A stretch of 8,099 nt of DNA from an uncultured Mycoplasmataceae bacterium (GCA_949299825.1 CASGBP010000035.1:1-8099); one strand, 5' to 3'; positions 1 through 8,099 are shown, counted from the stretch's first letter. Translations and numbers: made by a program. Notes: generated by a model from the letters alone, not told the origin.

Positions 1-570
1 TGAAGAAAAGAATTAGTAAAACTAGGTTATGAAACAAAAACATATTGCTTAAATGCTGCATGTTTTAATAGTTGTCAAAATCGTGAAAGAATTTTTGAAC
101 TTAGTGTATTAAAAACGCACAAAAAGAAAACTGGATTTATATTTCCAGAATTTAATAATAACCATAATAAGGTATCTTTAAAAAGCATTTTAGACAAAGA
201 TGTTAAATTTAATCAAAAGTGAAATAAATATGAACTATTTGATTTAACTAAAACAAAAAATAACATTCATAAATTAGAGCTTAAAAATTACACTAATTTT
301 AGTAGTGAAAAATTTGTTTATGACATTAATTATTCTGGACCAACATTAACTGCTACTGGGGCATTAAGTAGAATTAAATTATTCTATAAAGAAAATTATA
401 TAAGAGAGATGTTACCAAATGAATGTTTCAAATACATGGGTTTTAAAAAATCGGATTATGAAAAGGTTAAAAAAACTAAATTAATTTCTGATCAAAAAAT
501 GATTTTTTTATGTGGCAATTCAATTAGTGTTCAAGTGCTTGAAGCTATTTTTGAAAGTTTGAGATTCTAA
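1..570 (+). CDS. DNA (cytosine-5-)-methyltransferase, C-terminal part (5' end outside window)
   Basis: This is the C-terminal 189 residues of a cytosine-C5 DNA methyltransferase, which transfers a methyl group from S-adenosylmethionine to C5 of cytosine in a target sequence. Base 1 is in frame. Motif VIII is seen as CQNRERIF (residues 25-32 of the fragment; the usual form is QxRxR). A target-recognition region of about 75 residues follows. Motif IX is SGPTLTATGALSRIK (from residue 112), then LPNECFKYMGF. Motif X is CGNSISVQVLEAIF (from residue 171). The catalytic Pro-Cys motif IV and SAM-binding motif I lie upstream of the window, so activity cannot be judged. Complete family members are usually 320-400 residues. 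Two in-frame TGA codons (1-3 and 220-222) are read as Trp. The stop TAA (568-570) directly abuts the next gene, whose HNH-like signature makes a restriction-modification pair likely. Target specificity cannot be read from the sequence. Confidence 0.93.
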
Positions 571-1743
571 ATGAAAAATCAATTTATAAAATTAAAAATT
601 CCTTTTGCTACTAAATCCTACATTAAAAACAAACCTAAAAAATGCTATATCATGGGTTATGCATATTATATTTTTGATTTAGATAAGCAAATTATTATTG
701 ATGAATATCTTGAATTAGTTAAAGCGAATTATAGAATAACTGATATTTATATGATAAAAACTAAATATTATGAAAATAAAAAAGTTAAGAATTTTAGAAA
801 AAAATATCTAGATAAATATAGTAATATTGATATCAATAAGTTTGTTTATCATCATAATAAATTAGAAAATATCAAATTTGAATTTCTTTTGGATGATCAG
901 ATTAAAGAAATAAATTTATACTTTAAAAATCAATCTATGACTATTAGACGAATGTACTCCCTACTAAGTGGATCTAATATTTCTGGAGCTGAAACTAAAG
1001 CAAAATCAAGTCCTATTAGATGTATTGATAACAATTATTTTGATTGTAATTTTGCAAACGTATTAGCTAAATATTACAATAAATTATTTAAACATAAAGA
1101 ATATCCATCTGATCTAGATGAATATGGATTAGATGAATTAATAAATTCAGATAAAGTTAAAAATTTTAAGGAAAATTTTTTCCAATATAATGAAGATATT
1201 TTGTATGAGAATTGTCAAATTAATCAAACTTTAGATAATGAAATTACCTATGAACAAACAATTGATAATATCGAAAAATACAATTTTAATGAAAAGCAAA
1301 TTTTGTTTATTGAAGGTTTTTTGAACAAAACACTAGATAACTATGAGCAAATAGTGACTAGTAATTTTATTAAGAGAAAATTGAGAAGTTATTTTAATGC
1401 TAATATTGCTAAGCTCTTAAAAAATAAATTTTTACCATTGTTTTCAACTAGTGAACCATTTAATTTAAAAATTATTGAAAATGCCCATATTATTAGTTTT
1501 GCAAGTTTATTATCAAAATCTACTTTTGAATCACTAACTGATGCTATTAATCCTTATAATTGCTTAAGAATCGATACAGCAACTCACAAATTAATTGATA
1601 ATGATAATTATTATTTTGATAAAGAAGGAAACTTATTAAACGGCAAAGGAGAAATAGTAAAACAAAATTATCTTGATATTAAGAAAATTCCTTATCAATC
1701 AAGAATTTTTTTTAATTCATATTTAAATAAACATTTTAAATAA
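571..1743 (+). CDS. Putative HNH-type Type II restriction endonuclease, partner of the upstream methyltransferase
   Basis: A 390-residue protein that I infer to be the restriction enzyme of the pair. The N-terminal 280 residues are Lys/Asn/Tyr-rich and unfamiliar. The C-terminal part resembles HNH_2-like beta-beta-alpha metal nucleases: ENAHIISF (His306), then INPYNCLRI (Asn327, Asn330), then DTATHKLID (His339), then YYFDKEGNLL. The spacing and order AHI, NPxN-x-L, H, FD-x-xG match the usual layout AHI-x-PF, NPxNGLxL, H-x-xFD, F-x-xxG. The zinc-binding cysteines seen in some relatives are absent (FLPLFSTSE). The ATG sits directly after the methyltransferase TAA in the same frame. Only a weak GAG (561-563) precedes it, so translation is probably coupled. 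An internal Met28 start is possible but would need an unexplained gap. The protein contains no Trp at all. An alternative role is an accessory or solitary HNH protein. Confidence is high for the gene and moderate for nuclease activity. Confidence 0.72.
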   Translation: MKNQFIKLKIPFATKSYIKNKPKKCYIMGYAYYIFDLDKQIIIDEYLELVKANYRITDIYMIKTKYYENKKVKNFRKKYLDKYSNIDINKFVYHHNKLENIKFEFLLDDQIKEINLYFKNQSMTIRRMYSLLSGSNISGAETKAKSSPIRCIDNNYFDCNFANVLAKYYNKLFKHKEYPSDLDEYGLDELINSDKVKNFKENFFQYNEDILYENCQINQTLDNEITYEQTIDNIEKYNFNEKQILFIEGFLNKTLDNYEQIVTSNFIKRKLRSYFNANIAKLLKNKFLPLFSTSEPFNLKIIENAHIISFASLLSKSTFESLTDAINPYNCLRIDTATHKLIDNDNYYFDKEGNLLNGKGEIVKQNYLDIKKIPYQSRIFFNSYLNKHFK

Positions 1744-1863
1744 GTATCATTAACTTTAAACTAATTTAAGATCAACATAATGTTTTAAATAATTGGATAT
1801 ATCATTAACTATAAAGTGAAATAAATTATATACTCAATAATTACTCTATTAATTGTTTAATTG
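1744..1863. other. Convergent intergenic spacer, no clear terminator
   Basis: This AT-rich stretch separates the 3' ends of the nuclease gene (+) and the small membrane protein gene (-). I looked for a stem followed by a T-run in either direction. I found only weak AT-only pairings, for example TTAAA (1756-1760) against TTTAA (1765-1769) with a four-base loop. No GC-containing hairpin with a U-tail is visible, so termination is unexplained and read-through from either side is possible. Confidence 0.6.
1745..1810. repeat. Short direct repeat TATCATTAACT, two copies
   Basis: TATCATTAACT occurs at 1745-1755 and again at 1800-1810, 55 bp apart. The match continues imperfectly as TTAAAC versus ATAAAG. 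It lies in the convergent spacer. In a region this AT-rich it may be chance, and no function is assigned. Confidence 0.4.
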
Positions 1864-2220
1864 CTATGCTTGTTGTTCATTTAGTTTTTTTGTTACCTTA
1901 TTAGCAAAAATCAATGATGCTATTCCTCCTAAAATTACAAACGTCAAAATTCCTCATACTGTTTTATCATTATTTAAATCATTATCCTTTCAATCAGTTG
2001 ATAAAATCTTAATTCCACAAATTATATCCAAAACTATTGCTGCAATTGCAATTACGACTACTAATGCTATAGTAGCAAAGAAACCATCAAATATAGATGC
2101 AGTTGGTGATAAAAAAGAAATAACAAATCACAATACTACCACTAAAATTGCACATAAAGGTAAGACTATTGAAAAAATTGACATTATTTTTATTGTTTTT
2201 GCTTGCTTAATTAGATCCAT
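1864..2220 (-). CDS. Small integral membrane protein, unknown function (118 aa)
   Basis: Read on the minus strand with UGA as Trp, this is a clean frame of 118 residues from ATG (2220-2218) to TAG (1866-1864). It starts with a Lys-containing N-terminus (MDLIKQAKTIKI). Three hydrophobic segments follow, at about residues 13-37, 46-70 and 88-106. The polar loop 71-87 contains STDWKDNDLNNDKT, and the tail is NKVTKKLNEQQA. Helix 3 is glycine-containing (WGILTFVILGGIASLIF). All three Trp (31, 77, 89) are TGA codons, so the gene is invisible under the standard code. An AGGT about 9 bases before the ATG (2232-2229) is a plausible ribosome-binding site, and a TATAAT box lies just upstream. I do not recognise the family. 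Similar small hydrophobic proteins are common in mollicutes. It is divergent from the giant surface protein gene and shares its control region. Confidence 0.8.
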
Positions 2221-2241
2221 ATAAAGATACCTATTAAATAT

Positions 2242-2270
2242 ATTATACATAACTAAGGATGAAAATTATT
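2242..2270 (-). promoter_or_regulatory. Predicted promoter of the small membrane protein gene
   Basis: On the minus strand a perfect TATAAT box occupies 2247-2242, preceded directly by TATG. A 17-base spacer would put the -35 hexamer at 2270-2265 (AATAAT), a poor match to TTGACA, as is common in mollicutes. The predicted leader is only about 15 bases. The -35 position falls inside the palindrome at 2262-2284. Confidence 0.5.
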
Positions 2271-2284
2271 TATTAAATAATTTT
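2262..2284. promoter_or_regulatory. Perfect palindrome between divergent promoters, candidate operator
   Basis: The left arm AAAATTATTTA (2262-2272) and the right arm TAAATAATTTT (2274-2284) are exact reverse complements around a single central T (2273). The element lies between two divergent TATAAT boxes. It covers the expected -35 position of the minus-strand promoter (2265-2270) and touches that of the plus-strand promoter (2282-2287). This placement suits a repressor or activator dimer controlling both genes. With only A and T it could also be a chance or structural (bent or cruciform) element. No nearby regulator gene is visible. Confidence 0.5.
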
Positions 2285-2310
2285 TAAATATAAAATTAAT
2301 ATTATATAAT
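2282..2310 (+). promoter_or_regulatory. Predicted promoter of the giant surface protein gene
   Basis: A perfect TATAAT box lies at 2305-2310. With a 17-base spacer the -35 hexamer would be TTTTAA (2282-2287), a weak match. Transcription would start near 2317, giving a leader of about 24 bases before the ATG at 2341. The surroundings are nearly pure A/T, so other -10-like hexamers exist nearby. Confidence 0.5.
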
Positions 2311-2332
2311 TATTAATGTAAACATTTAAATA

Positions 2333-2336
2333 GAGG
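2333..2336 (+). promoter_or_regulatory. Ribosome-binding site GAGG for the giant protein
   Basis: TAGAGGGTTT directly precedes the ATG. The GAGG core (2333-2336) is four bases from the start codon, and it is the only G-run in the 120-base spacer. It fixes the start at 2341, which is also where a textbook signal peptide begins. Confidence 0.65.
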
Positions 2337-2340
2337 GTTT

Positions 2341-2415
2341 ATGAGAATAAAAAAAAGATTATTAATTGGATCTATTGGTTTTTTGTTGTCAATATCACCA
2401 ATTATTACAGCATTA
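2341..2415 (+). other. Signal peptide or N-terminal membrane anchor of the giant protein
   Basis: The basic n-region (Arg2, Lys4, Lys5, Arg6) is followed by a hydrophobic core of about 18 residues (LLIGSIGFLLSISPIITAL). Residues I-T-A before position 25 could allow signal peptidase I cleavage after Ala24. The Pro20 and the following Ile/Leu leave an uncleaved anchor possible. The absence of Cys rules out a lipoprotein. A run of eight A lies at 2349-2356, in codons 3-6. Confidence 0.75.
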
Positions 2416-5400
2416 TCTATAAATGAAACTAAATCCTTTTTCACATTTGATAACTTGAAATTTAATGATTTCCAATCACTTCAAACATATGTGAATAAGA
2501 GATATGGTATTCTTGTAAACGAAAAAATTAGTGAAAACTACTATATAGAAGATGATGGTAGAAAGATTTATCTAGGTAATTCACAGGTACAACAACTTAT
2601 TGATAGCAATCTTGAAAATGTCGAAAATAAGCAAATTTATTCAACTAGTGCAGATATTAAGTCAAATTTAATTAATCCTAGTATTGGTGAATTAAGTCCA
2701 CAATGAGTTTTAAACCATGAGATAGAGCCAAATAAGTCAATAACTATTTATCGTGGAGATAATGATCAAACATATTTAGATGAAGCAGAAGCATTAAATA
2801 CATTTATTAATTCTGGGTATGAGATTTACTATTTTAATGATATTTATTTTAAGGATAAGGCTGATTTGTATTCTTATCTTATAAATCATTATTTTGATGA
2901 TGCAAATAATGTTAATAATACAAGCATTAGAATAAAAGCTCCCAATGGTCAATATTCTAATCTAATAACAATGAATAAAAAATCTGATTGAAAAGCTACA
3001 GCAGCAACTTTCATTCAGGATAATGCATCTTCAGTTATTAGAATAAAGACAAATAATGGATATAAATATGTAACTTCTTATAATGATTTATCTAATGTTA
3101 TTGGTATTGATGATATACCATATATTAAGATTAATGCAAATCAAGGAAAACAAAATTATATTGTAGGCTTAAACAACAATGATACTTATGTATTAAGCGG
3201 GGGAAACTATTATTCAGGTTATGTAAATATTCGATCAGGAATGAAGAATTCTATTTATTGATCACAAGATATTAGTGGTTTTGTACCTAACTATGAAGAT
3301 GAAATATTAAGTAAATTTAATTCGGCGATGAGTTTTTTAGATAGCTATATCTCTAAAGGGGTTAAGACTAATGATGTCAATGGATACGAGACTTATTCTT
3401 CTACCCTTTTGTTTTCATCAAATGTTAATGCTAGAAATAACAATTATAAAACCATTAATAGTGTAATTGATACTACAAGGAAATTACCTGCTAGTTTTTT
3501 AGGTACTGAAGAAGATGAATTTTTAAGTGCAGGAGTTTATTTGAATAAACAGATACTTAGAGATGGTGAATTATCAACTTATTCTAAAGAATATTATGAT
3601 TTATTTAAATCTACTAATTCTGAATTTAATTCATATTCGTATATTTATGATGAAGTTATTTCTATTGCTGATAACTATGCATCAATGAAAAACTATAATT
3701 CACTTATGAAAATTCCTTTACTTTTTACAAGTATGATGGATCGTTTAATTACAGTTGGTGCTCCAACAAGTTTAATACAAATCACAAAGGAATATTTTAA
3801 AAATGTGACTTTAGTTTATCAAAATTTACTTGAAAATATTTTAGGTGATGATGCTTTACAACCTGTAGCAGGATTTTCAAGTCATGGCAAAATGAATTTG
3901 GTCAAGATATTCGGTATTGAAAATGAAAACATTGAATTTGATATTCAAAAATATGAATCTTATTTTTGTACTGTTTATTCAAAAATGATATCTGCTGCTA
4001 GTGCAAAAATAATTACTGATGCTTATACAATATCAGGTCTTTCATTAACTAGTAAAACAGCCAAATCTATTGCAAATGATGTTTGTAACGAATTATATTC
4101 AAAGAAATTTGATTCAACAAAAAAAGCTGATGTTGTTAATGCTACATATAAAAGCATTGTTTTTAGAAATAATAATTATAGATCATTAATGAGCAATCAG
4201 AATTTATGAGAAGAGGCTGCAACTAATTGACCATTATTTACCGCTTTATTGATGATATATAATACCAACAATGATACTACTCAACGAGAAAGTATTCTAG
4301 ATTCAATACAAGATTATGCTGGAGAGTTATTAAATTCTCCTGATAGTTGAGAATATATACCTAATGATAATGTTTTTAAAAAATATGCTTTTTATGTTTA
4401 TGAAACTGAGGGTAAACTTTTTACTCCAAATAATATCTTATTAACTATAAATTCATTTAATACTGGTAGTTTATTTGCTTGATCTCGTGCAATTAATTAT
4501 GTTAATGTAATGCTTCAAACAGAAAGCAATTCTTCATTAGCTAACAAATTATATGATCTTTCAAGTGATTATCATGTTGATGAAGAACAAGATGATATTT
4601 ATGATTTAAAGGTTGATCAAGCAATTGATAGACAAAACAAAGCATATGAATATATGTTTGAAGATAAAAATGTAGATTTTAACAATGATTCAATTTTTTC
4701 ATCTGTTTATATGACATTCAATCAGTATGTTGCTGTCACAATAATGAGAATGCTTGCAGATATTAGCAAGAAGGATACATTGTTTATATATGATAAAGAA
4801 CAAGAAGCAGTTGTGATTAATCCAGAATATGCAACTAATGCTACTAAAATCATTATTGATGTAAAAGAGAATAATCCGAAACTAATGTTACAATTAGGTC
4901 ATTTATATCGTGGCTTTCAAGCAATTCAACAAGGGATTGAGAGGGATGCACTAAATTATAGATATGATGAATCTAAGAATTTTAATTTAGATGATACTAC
5001 CATAAGACAAATCATTAAACATCAATCTCAATATGCATCAGTTATAAATCAAAATTTAGATTATTTACAAAAACAATTAACAAGTATAAATGTTCCTTTA
5101 AAAACTGGTCAAATAATAGCTTATAGTGGATCTGTAACATGAATGTATGAAGAACGTGATAAATTGATTGATTTCGATGTAAATATTGGTATAGAAAAAA
5201 TTCCTTTTAGTTCAAATCAAATTATTAGCGATATAAGAACATTTATTCCAAAAGTTGATAAAACAAAATCTGCATATGTTATTCCACACGTGGAAGTCAA
5301 GAATAATAATATAGAGAAAATTACTTATATATCAAGTGTTTATTTATTTCCTACATTTTTAATTGAAAGAAATTTTAGTGATTTAAACAAAATAGAATAT

Positions 5401-8099
5401 ACTATGGAAAAATTTATAGACACATCATTGTTGCCACAATTAGGTATTGATGAAGATTTAACTAATTGAATCTTTATAAAAGATGTTAAATTTGATGATA
5501 CAAGTATTGATCAATATAACTTTACACAAGATTACACATATGTAAAAAAATGAGGAAACCAGGAATATAGTAATATTGGTGTTGATGAAACATATGGAAC
5601 ATTTGATCAAACTATTGATAATATTTCACAAATAGATAAAATTGAAGTTCCATATTTACCATCTTTTGAAGGCGAAGAAGAAGCAATTATAAGCAGAAAA
5701 AATGAAGATGTTTTTGTAGATGAAAATAATGATGCATTTAGTACTAAAACAAATCTTCTTTCTTCAAATAAACGAAAGGGAGATCTTTTTGATGACCCAC
5801 ATTGAAATAGACCTTTTTTTGATACTGGAAAAAGTTGGTTAGAGGTTAGTGAATTTATTTTTAAGTGAAGTTCTTTTGGTAATTTATTTGATCATTTTGG
5901 AAGTTTTGAATTTTATAAATTTAATTCAATAAATGGTAGTAATACTTTTTTAGTTATTAAGGATAGCTTAGGAATAAAAGAAATAGTAGGTGCATTCTAT
6001 ATTGAAAATGATGATTTTTATGTAGTAGATAATGACATATTCACATCTACTATGATGACCATGAGTCAAAATAACGAAAATATATATCATCATAAATTAA
6101 TTAAGGATGATTTAGGTAGATATCTTCTAGTTTCTAAAAAGCATAACATTAATAATGGTATAAACTCTGAAAGAGTAGCATTAGCTGCTATATCAGCACA
6201 AAATGATAAATTGGATTTTAATAATTATGAAAAATATTATGGAAATGAAATTTTTGATGTTTTAGTGAATAAAACATATTCAGATGTTACTTATGTAAGT
6301 GCTAGATTTGATAAAAATTTGAATCAATTTTATTCTGATAATGTTTATTATAAGACAAAAAATTCTAAGGAGTTTGAAATACATAATAAAAAAAAGTATG
6401 ATGAATTAGTTACAGAATTTCAACTTAAAAGATCTCAAGGTCTTTCTGATTTAAGTAAGGAATTTAATAATCAATTTATTTTAGATTCTAATCATGTTAC
6501 TATGTCTAATATTGCAATTGATGAAGCAATTGAAATGAAGCAAAATCAAATCGATGTTGTTGATGATTTTTCTGATAGTTCTTCTTCAAGTGATAGTGAA
6601 TCATATTATTTAAGTGATATTGAAGAAGATGTAAATGACAAGTCAAAATCACATATTGATAACATTGAAAGTGATTTTAATAAACAAGCTCCATCTATTT
6701 CTGCTGAACAATTTAATGACAAAAGAATTTATTCTTATCAATCTATGGCAAACATTGCAGAATCTTCTTCTGGAAAAACATTAATAGATTCAAATTTTGA
6801 TTTAGAAGAATTAAAGGGTTTTTTAAGTGAACAAATTAAATATGATAAGTTAATTGAAACTTATAGTAGTATCAATAACTTTCATCTTTATGATATGATG
6901 GAAGATTTTATAAGAAAAAATCCAACTCCAAACCAAGATGACATTATTGCTGTTCTTAAAGATTATGCAAATAAATTGCCTGAGTCAATTGATAGAAATC
7001 AAATTGTTAGTTGTTATATGGTGCTTTGACTTGATGATGATGTGTATGATAAACTTTTTAATTTTGAACCAGGAATCGATCCTAAGGAATGAGTAATGAT
7101 TCTTGAAAAAGCTACAAAAATCCTTATTGATAATGAATTATCAGAAGACCATACTAATAATCTGGATAGTTATTTATTACATGCAATTAATCAAATTACT
7201 AAAACAAAAATTTATGACACGAATTTAAAAGCTTTAAATGATGCATTGACAAAAATGGATTTTAAAATTGATGATAATTTTTATGATAAGTTAGCCAATG
7301 AAGGTACTGTTTGAGCAAATGATTTGAAATCAATGCTTACTAATAAGACATCAATAACTGATCCAAGTTTTCAACAATGAATAGAAACTAGATTTGGTTT
7401 TAAAAAATCACCATTATCATATGTAGATATTGATGAATTTATTAGTAGTGTTCCTATTATTTCTACTTATAATTCAAAGTATTTTGATACTTTTAATTTC
7501 TTGGTCAACAGAAATTATGACATTTTATTTTTAACTCAATCTATTGACTTTTTATACAGTGACACAGGATACGTATTTAGAAAGATTTTAGCTACACAGT
7601 TTATTAATGAAGTATATTCAATTATGGATACAATTTCAGATGGAAAGTTTCCTTCTAAAAATGAATATAGATTTTTGGTTTATAATCTAAGTTTATATTC
7701 TTCATTTGCTAGTTTATTAATATCAAAAGATACAGCAACCTACAAAAATATTCTTAAAAATATTAATGAACGTTATTGATCTACCGTTGCTGAAAAATTA
7801 TGAAAAAATGTAAATGGTGAAGAAGGGCTTTTGATTTATACAGAATTGTATCAAAATGGTCATCTTATTGGACAAACACTAGATGAAACTGTTTGAGATA
7901 TTTTAAGAATTCAAATGTATGAAAATTATTTAAAATCATCTTATACAGATCTTGCTAATGACAATAATTCAAAGGCTGCAAATGTTTTTTCAGGTAGTGC
8001 AACAATAGCTGCTCAACAATTATCTAATAATGGTTTAGATCAAGATCAAGATAATAATGATAATTCTGAGAATATTGGACCAGATAATGATACTGATAA
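2341..8099 (+). CDS. Giant exported surface protein, modular, unknown function (N-terminal 1919 aa; 3' end outside window)
   Basis: One frame runs unbroken from the ATG to the window end once UGA is read as Trp (19 TGA, one TGG at 5836-5838). The N-terminus MRIKKRLLIGSIGFLLSISP plus IITALS is a signal peptide or anchor. A cut after Ala24 is possible, and no Cys lipobox is present. By eye the layout is as follows. Residues 31-325 are beta-looking with Tyr/Asn-rich repeats. Residues 330-1040 are mostly helical, with a possible short coiled coil at 888-918. Residues 1041-1170 are an acidic linker. Residues 1171-1400 are beta-looking again. Residues 1411-1421 are an acidic Ser patch. Residues 1455-1893 are helical. 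An Asp/Asn-rich stretch begins near 1894. Only three Cys were seen (543, 582, 1558). Size, export and modularity resemble mycoplasma adhesins or the Gli-type gliding proteins of Mycoplasma mobile, but I could not match a named family. No second transmembrane segment is visible in this part. Confidence 0.93.
2446..2892 (+). repeat. Diverged 20-residue protein repeat in the N-terminal region
   Basis: Residues 36-55 (FDNLKFNDFQSLQTYVNKRY, bases 2446-2505) and 165-184 (FNDIYFKDKADLYSYLINHY, bases 2833-2892) align without gaps. Both show F at 1, F at 6, D at 8, L at 12, Y at 15 and Y at 20, with conservative changes elsewhere. They start 129 residues apart. This suggests tandem modules of roughly 130 residues in the N-terminal beta-looking region. 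The DNA is not conserved, so the duplication is old. Confidence 0.5.
5641..5820 (+). other. Acidic, disordered-looking linker in the giant protein
   Basis: Residues 1101-1160 include SFEGEEEAIISRKNEDVFVDE and SSNKRKGDLFDDPHWNRPFF. The stretch is charged and Pro/Asn-containing, with little hydrophobic periodicity. It separates the first helical block from the second beta-looking region and probably marks a module boundary. Confidence 0.45.
6541..6660 (+). other. Acidic poly-serine patch in the giant protein
   Basis: Residues 1411-1421 read SDSSSSSDSES and are followed by YYLSDIEEDVNDKSKS. This is a highly acidic, Ser-rich, probably disordered segment between the second beta-looking and second helical blocks. 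Ser next to Asp/Glu could be phosphorylated, but that is inference. Confidence 0.6.
8020..8099 (+). other. Asp/Asn-rich low-complexity stretch at the window end
   Basis: From residue 1894 the protein reads SNNGLDQDQDNNDNSEN and then IGPDNDTD up to the last complete codon (8095-8097). Two bases (AA) of the next codon remain. It looks like a flexible linker to a further domain or a C-terminal tail. No in-frame stop is present, so the true end of the gene is not in the window. Confidence 0.6.

Noticed and set aside
1774..1784. AACATAATGTT palindrome as a terminator
   Set aside because: The five-base arms leave a one-base loop, the pairing is mostly A/T, and only a four-T run follows. It is not a credible intrinsic terminator.
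1853..2224. Plus-strand open frame of 123 codons starting with TTG
   Set aside because: It is the shadow of the minus-strand membrane protein. It has no ribosome-binding site and a non-ATG start, while the opposite strand shows three clear hydrophobic helices.
3259..3282. TGGATC-like segment coding WSQDISGF as the YxxxxxGF repeat motif I recall from gliding protein Gli349
   Set aside because: Only one near match (W in place of Y) was found in the whole chain, so it does not support assignment to that family.
6757..6780. P-loop-like AESSSGKT (residues 1473-1480) in the giant protein
   Set aside because: It fits the A-x4-GK-T pattern formally. There is no hydrophobic strand before it and no Walker B context, and the protein is predicted to be exported, so a nucleotide site is unlikely.
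3328..7779. Several apparent separate plus-strand genes (starts near 3328, 4510, 5143, 6052, 7096, 7501)
   Set aside because: All lie in the same phase as the ATG at 2341 and are separated only by TGA codons. They are pieces of one protein under translation table 4, and none has its own convincing ribosome-binding site.
8097..8099. TAA at the very end of the window as a stop for the giant gene
   Set aside because: It is out of frame. The last full codon is GAT (8095-8097), and the frame is still open when the window ends.

Overview
The window comes from a very AT-rich genome that reads UGA as tryptophan (translation table 4), so it belongs to a mollicute, most likely a Mycoplasma-type organism. 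With UGA as stop, the right-hand 5.8 kb looks like a string of short open frames all in one phase. With UGA as Trp it becomes one uninterrupted reading frame. In the frames called here I count 24 in-frame TGA codons and one TGG. I cannot name the species.

Left part (1-1743, + strand): a Type II restriction-modification pair. The C-terminal half of a cytosine-C5 DNA methyltransferase (motifs VIII, IX and X visible, 5' end outside the window) stops at a TAA. The ATG of a 390-residue protein follows with no gap. That protein ends in an HNH-like nuclease signature and is probably the partner restriction endonuclease. The two are almost certainly co-transcribed.

Middle (1744-2340): a 120-bp convergent spacer without a clear terminator, a minus-strand gene (1864-2220) for a 118-residue protein with three hydrophobic segments, and a 120-bp divergent spacer. 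The divergent spacer has a TATAAT box facing each way and, between them, a perfect 11-bp-arm AT-only palindrome. The palindrome covers or touches the expected -35 position of both promoters and is a good operator candidate.

Right part (2341 to the end, + strand): the first 1919 residues of a giant exported protein, cut by the window end. It has a signal peptide or N-terminal anchor without a lipobox, almost no cysteine, a beta-looking region with short repeats, a long mostly helical region, an acidic linker, a second beta-looking region, an acidic poly-Ser patch, a second helical region, and a low-complexity acidic tail. This two-fold beta-then-helical layout suggests a modular surface protein such as an adhesin or gliding-type leg/scaffold protein. 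That function is inference from size, export signal and architecture; no named family was recognised with certainty.

The restriction-modification genes and the two envelope genes look like separate transcription units. The divergent small membrane protein and giant surface protein share a control region and may be co-regulated.
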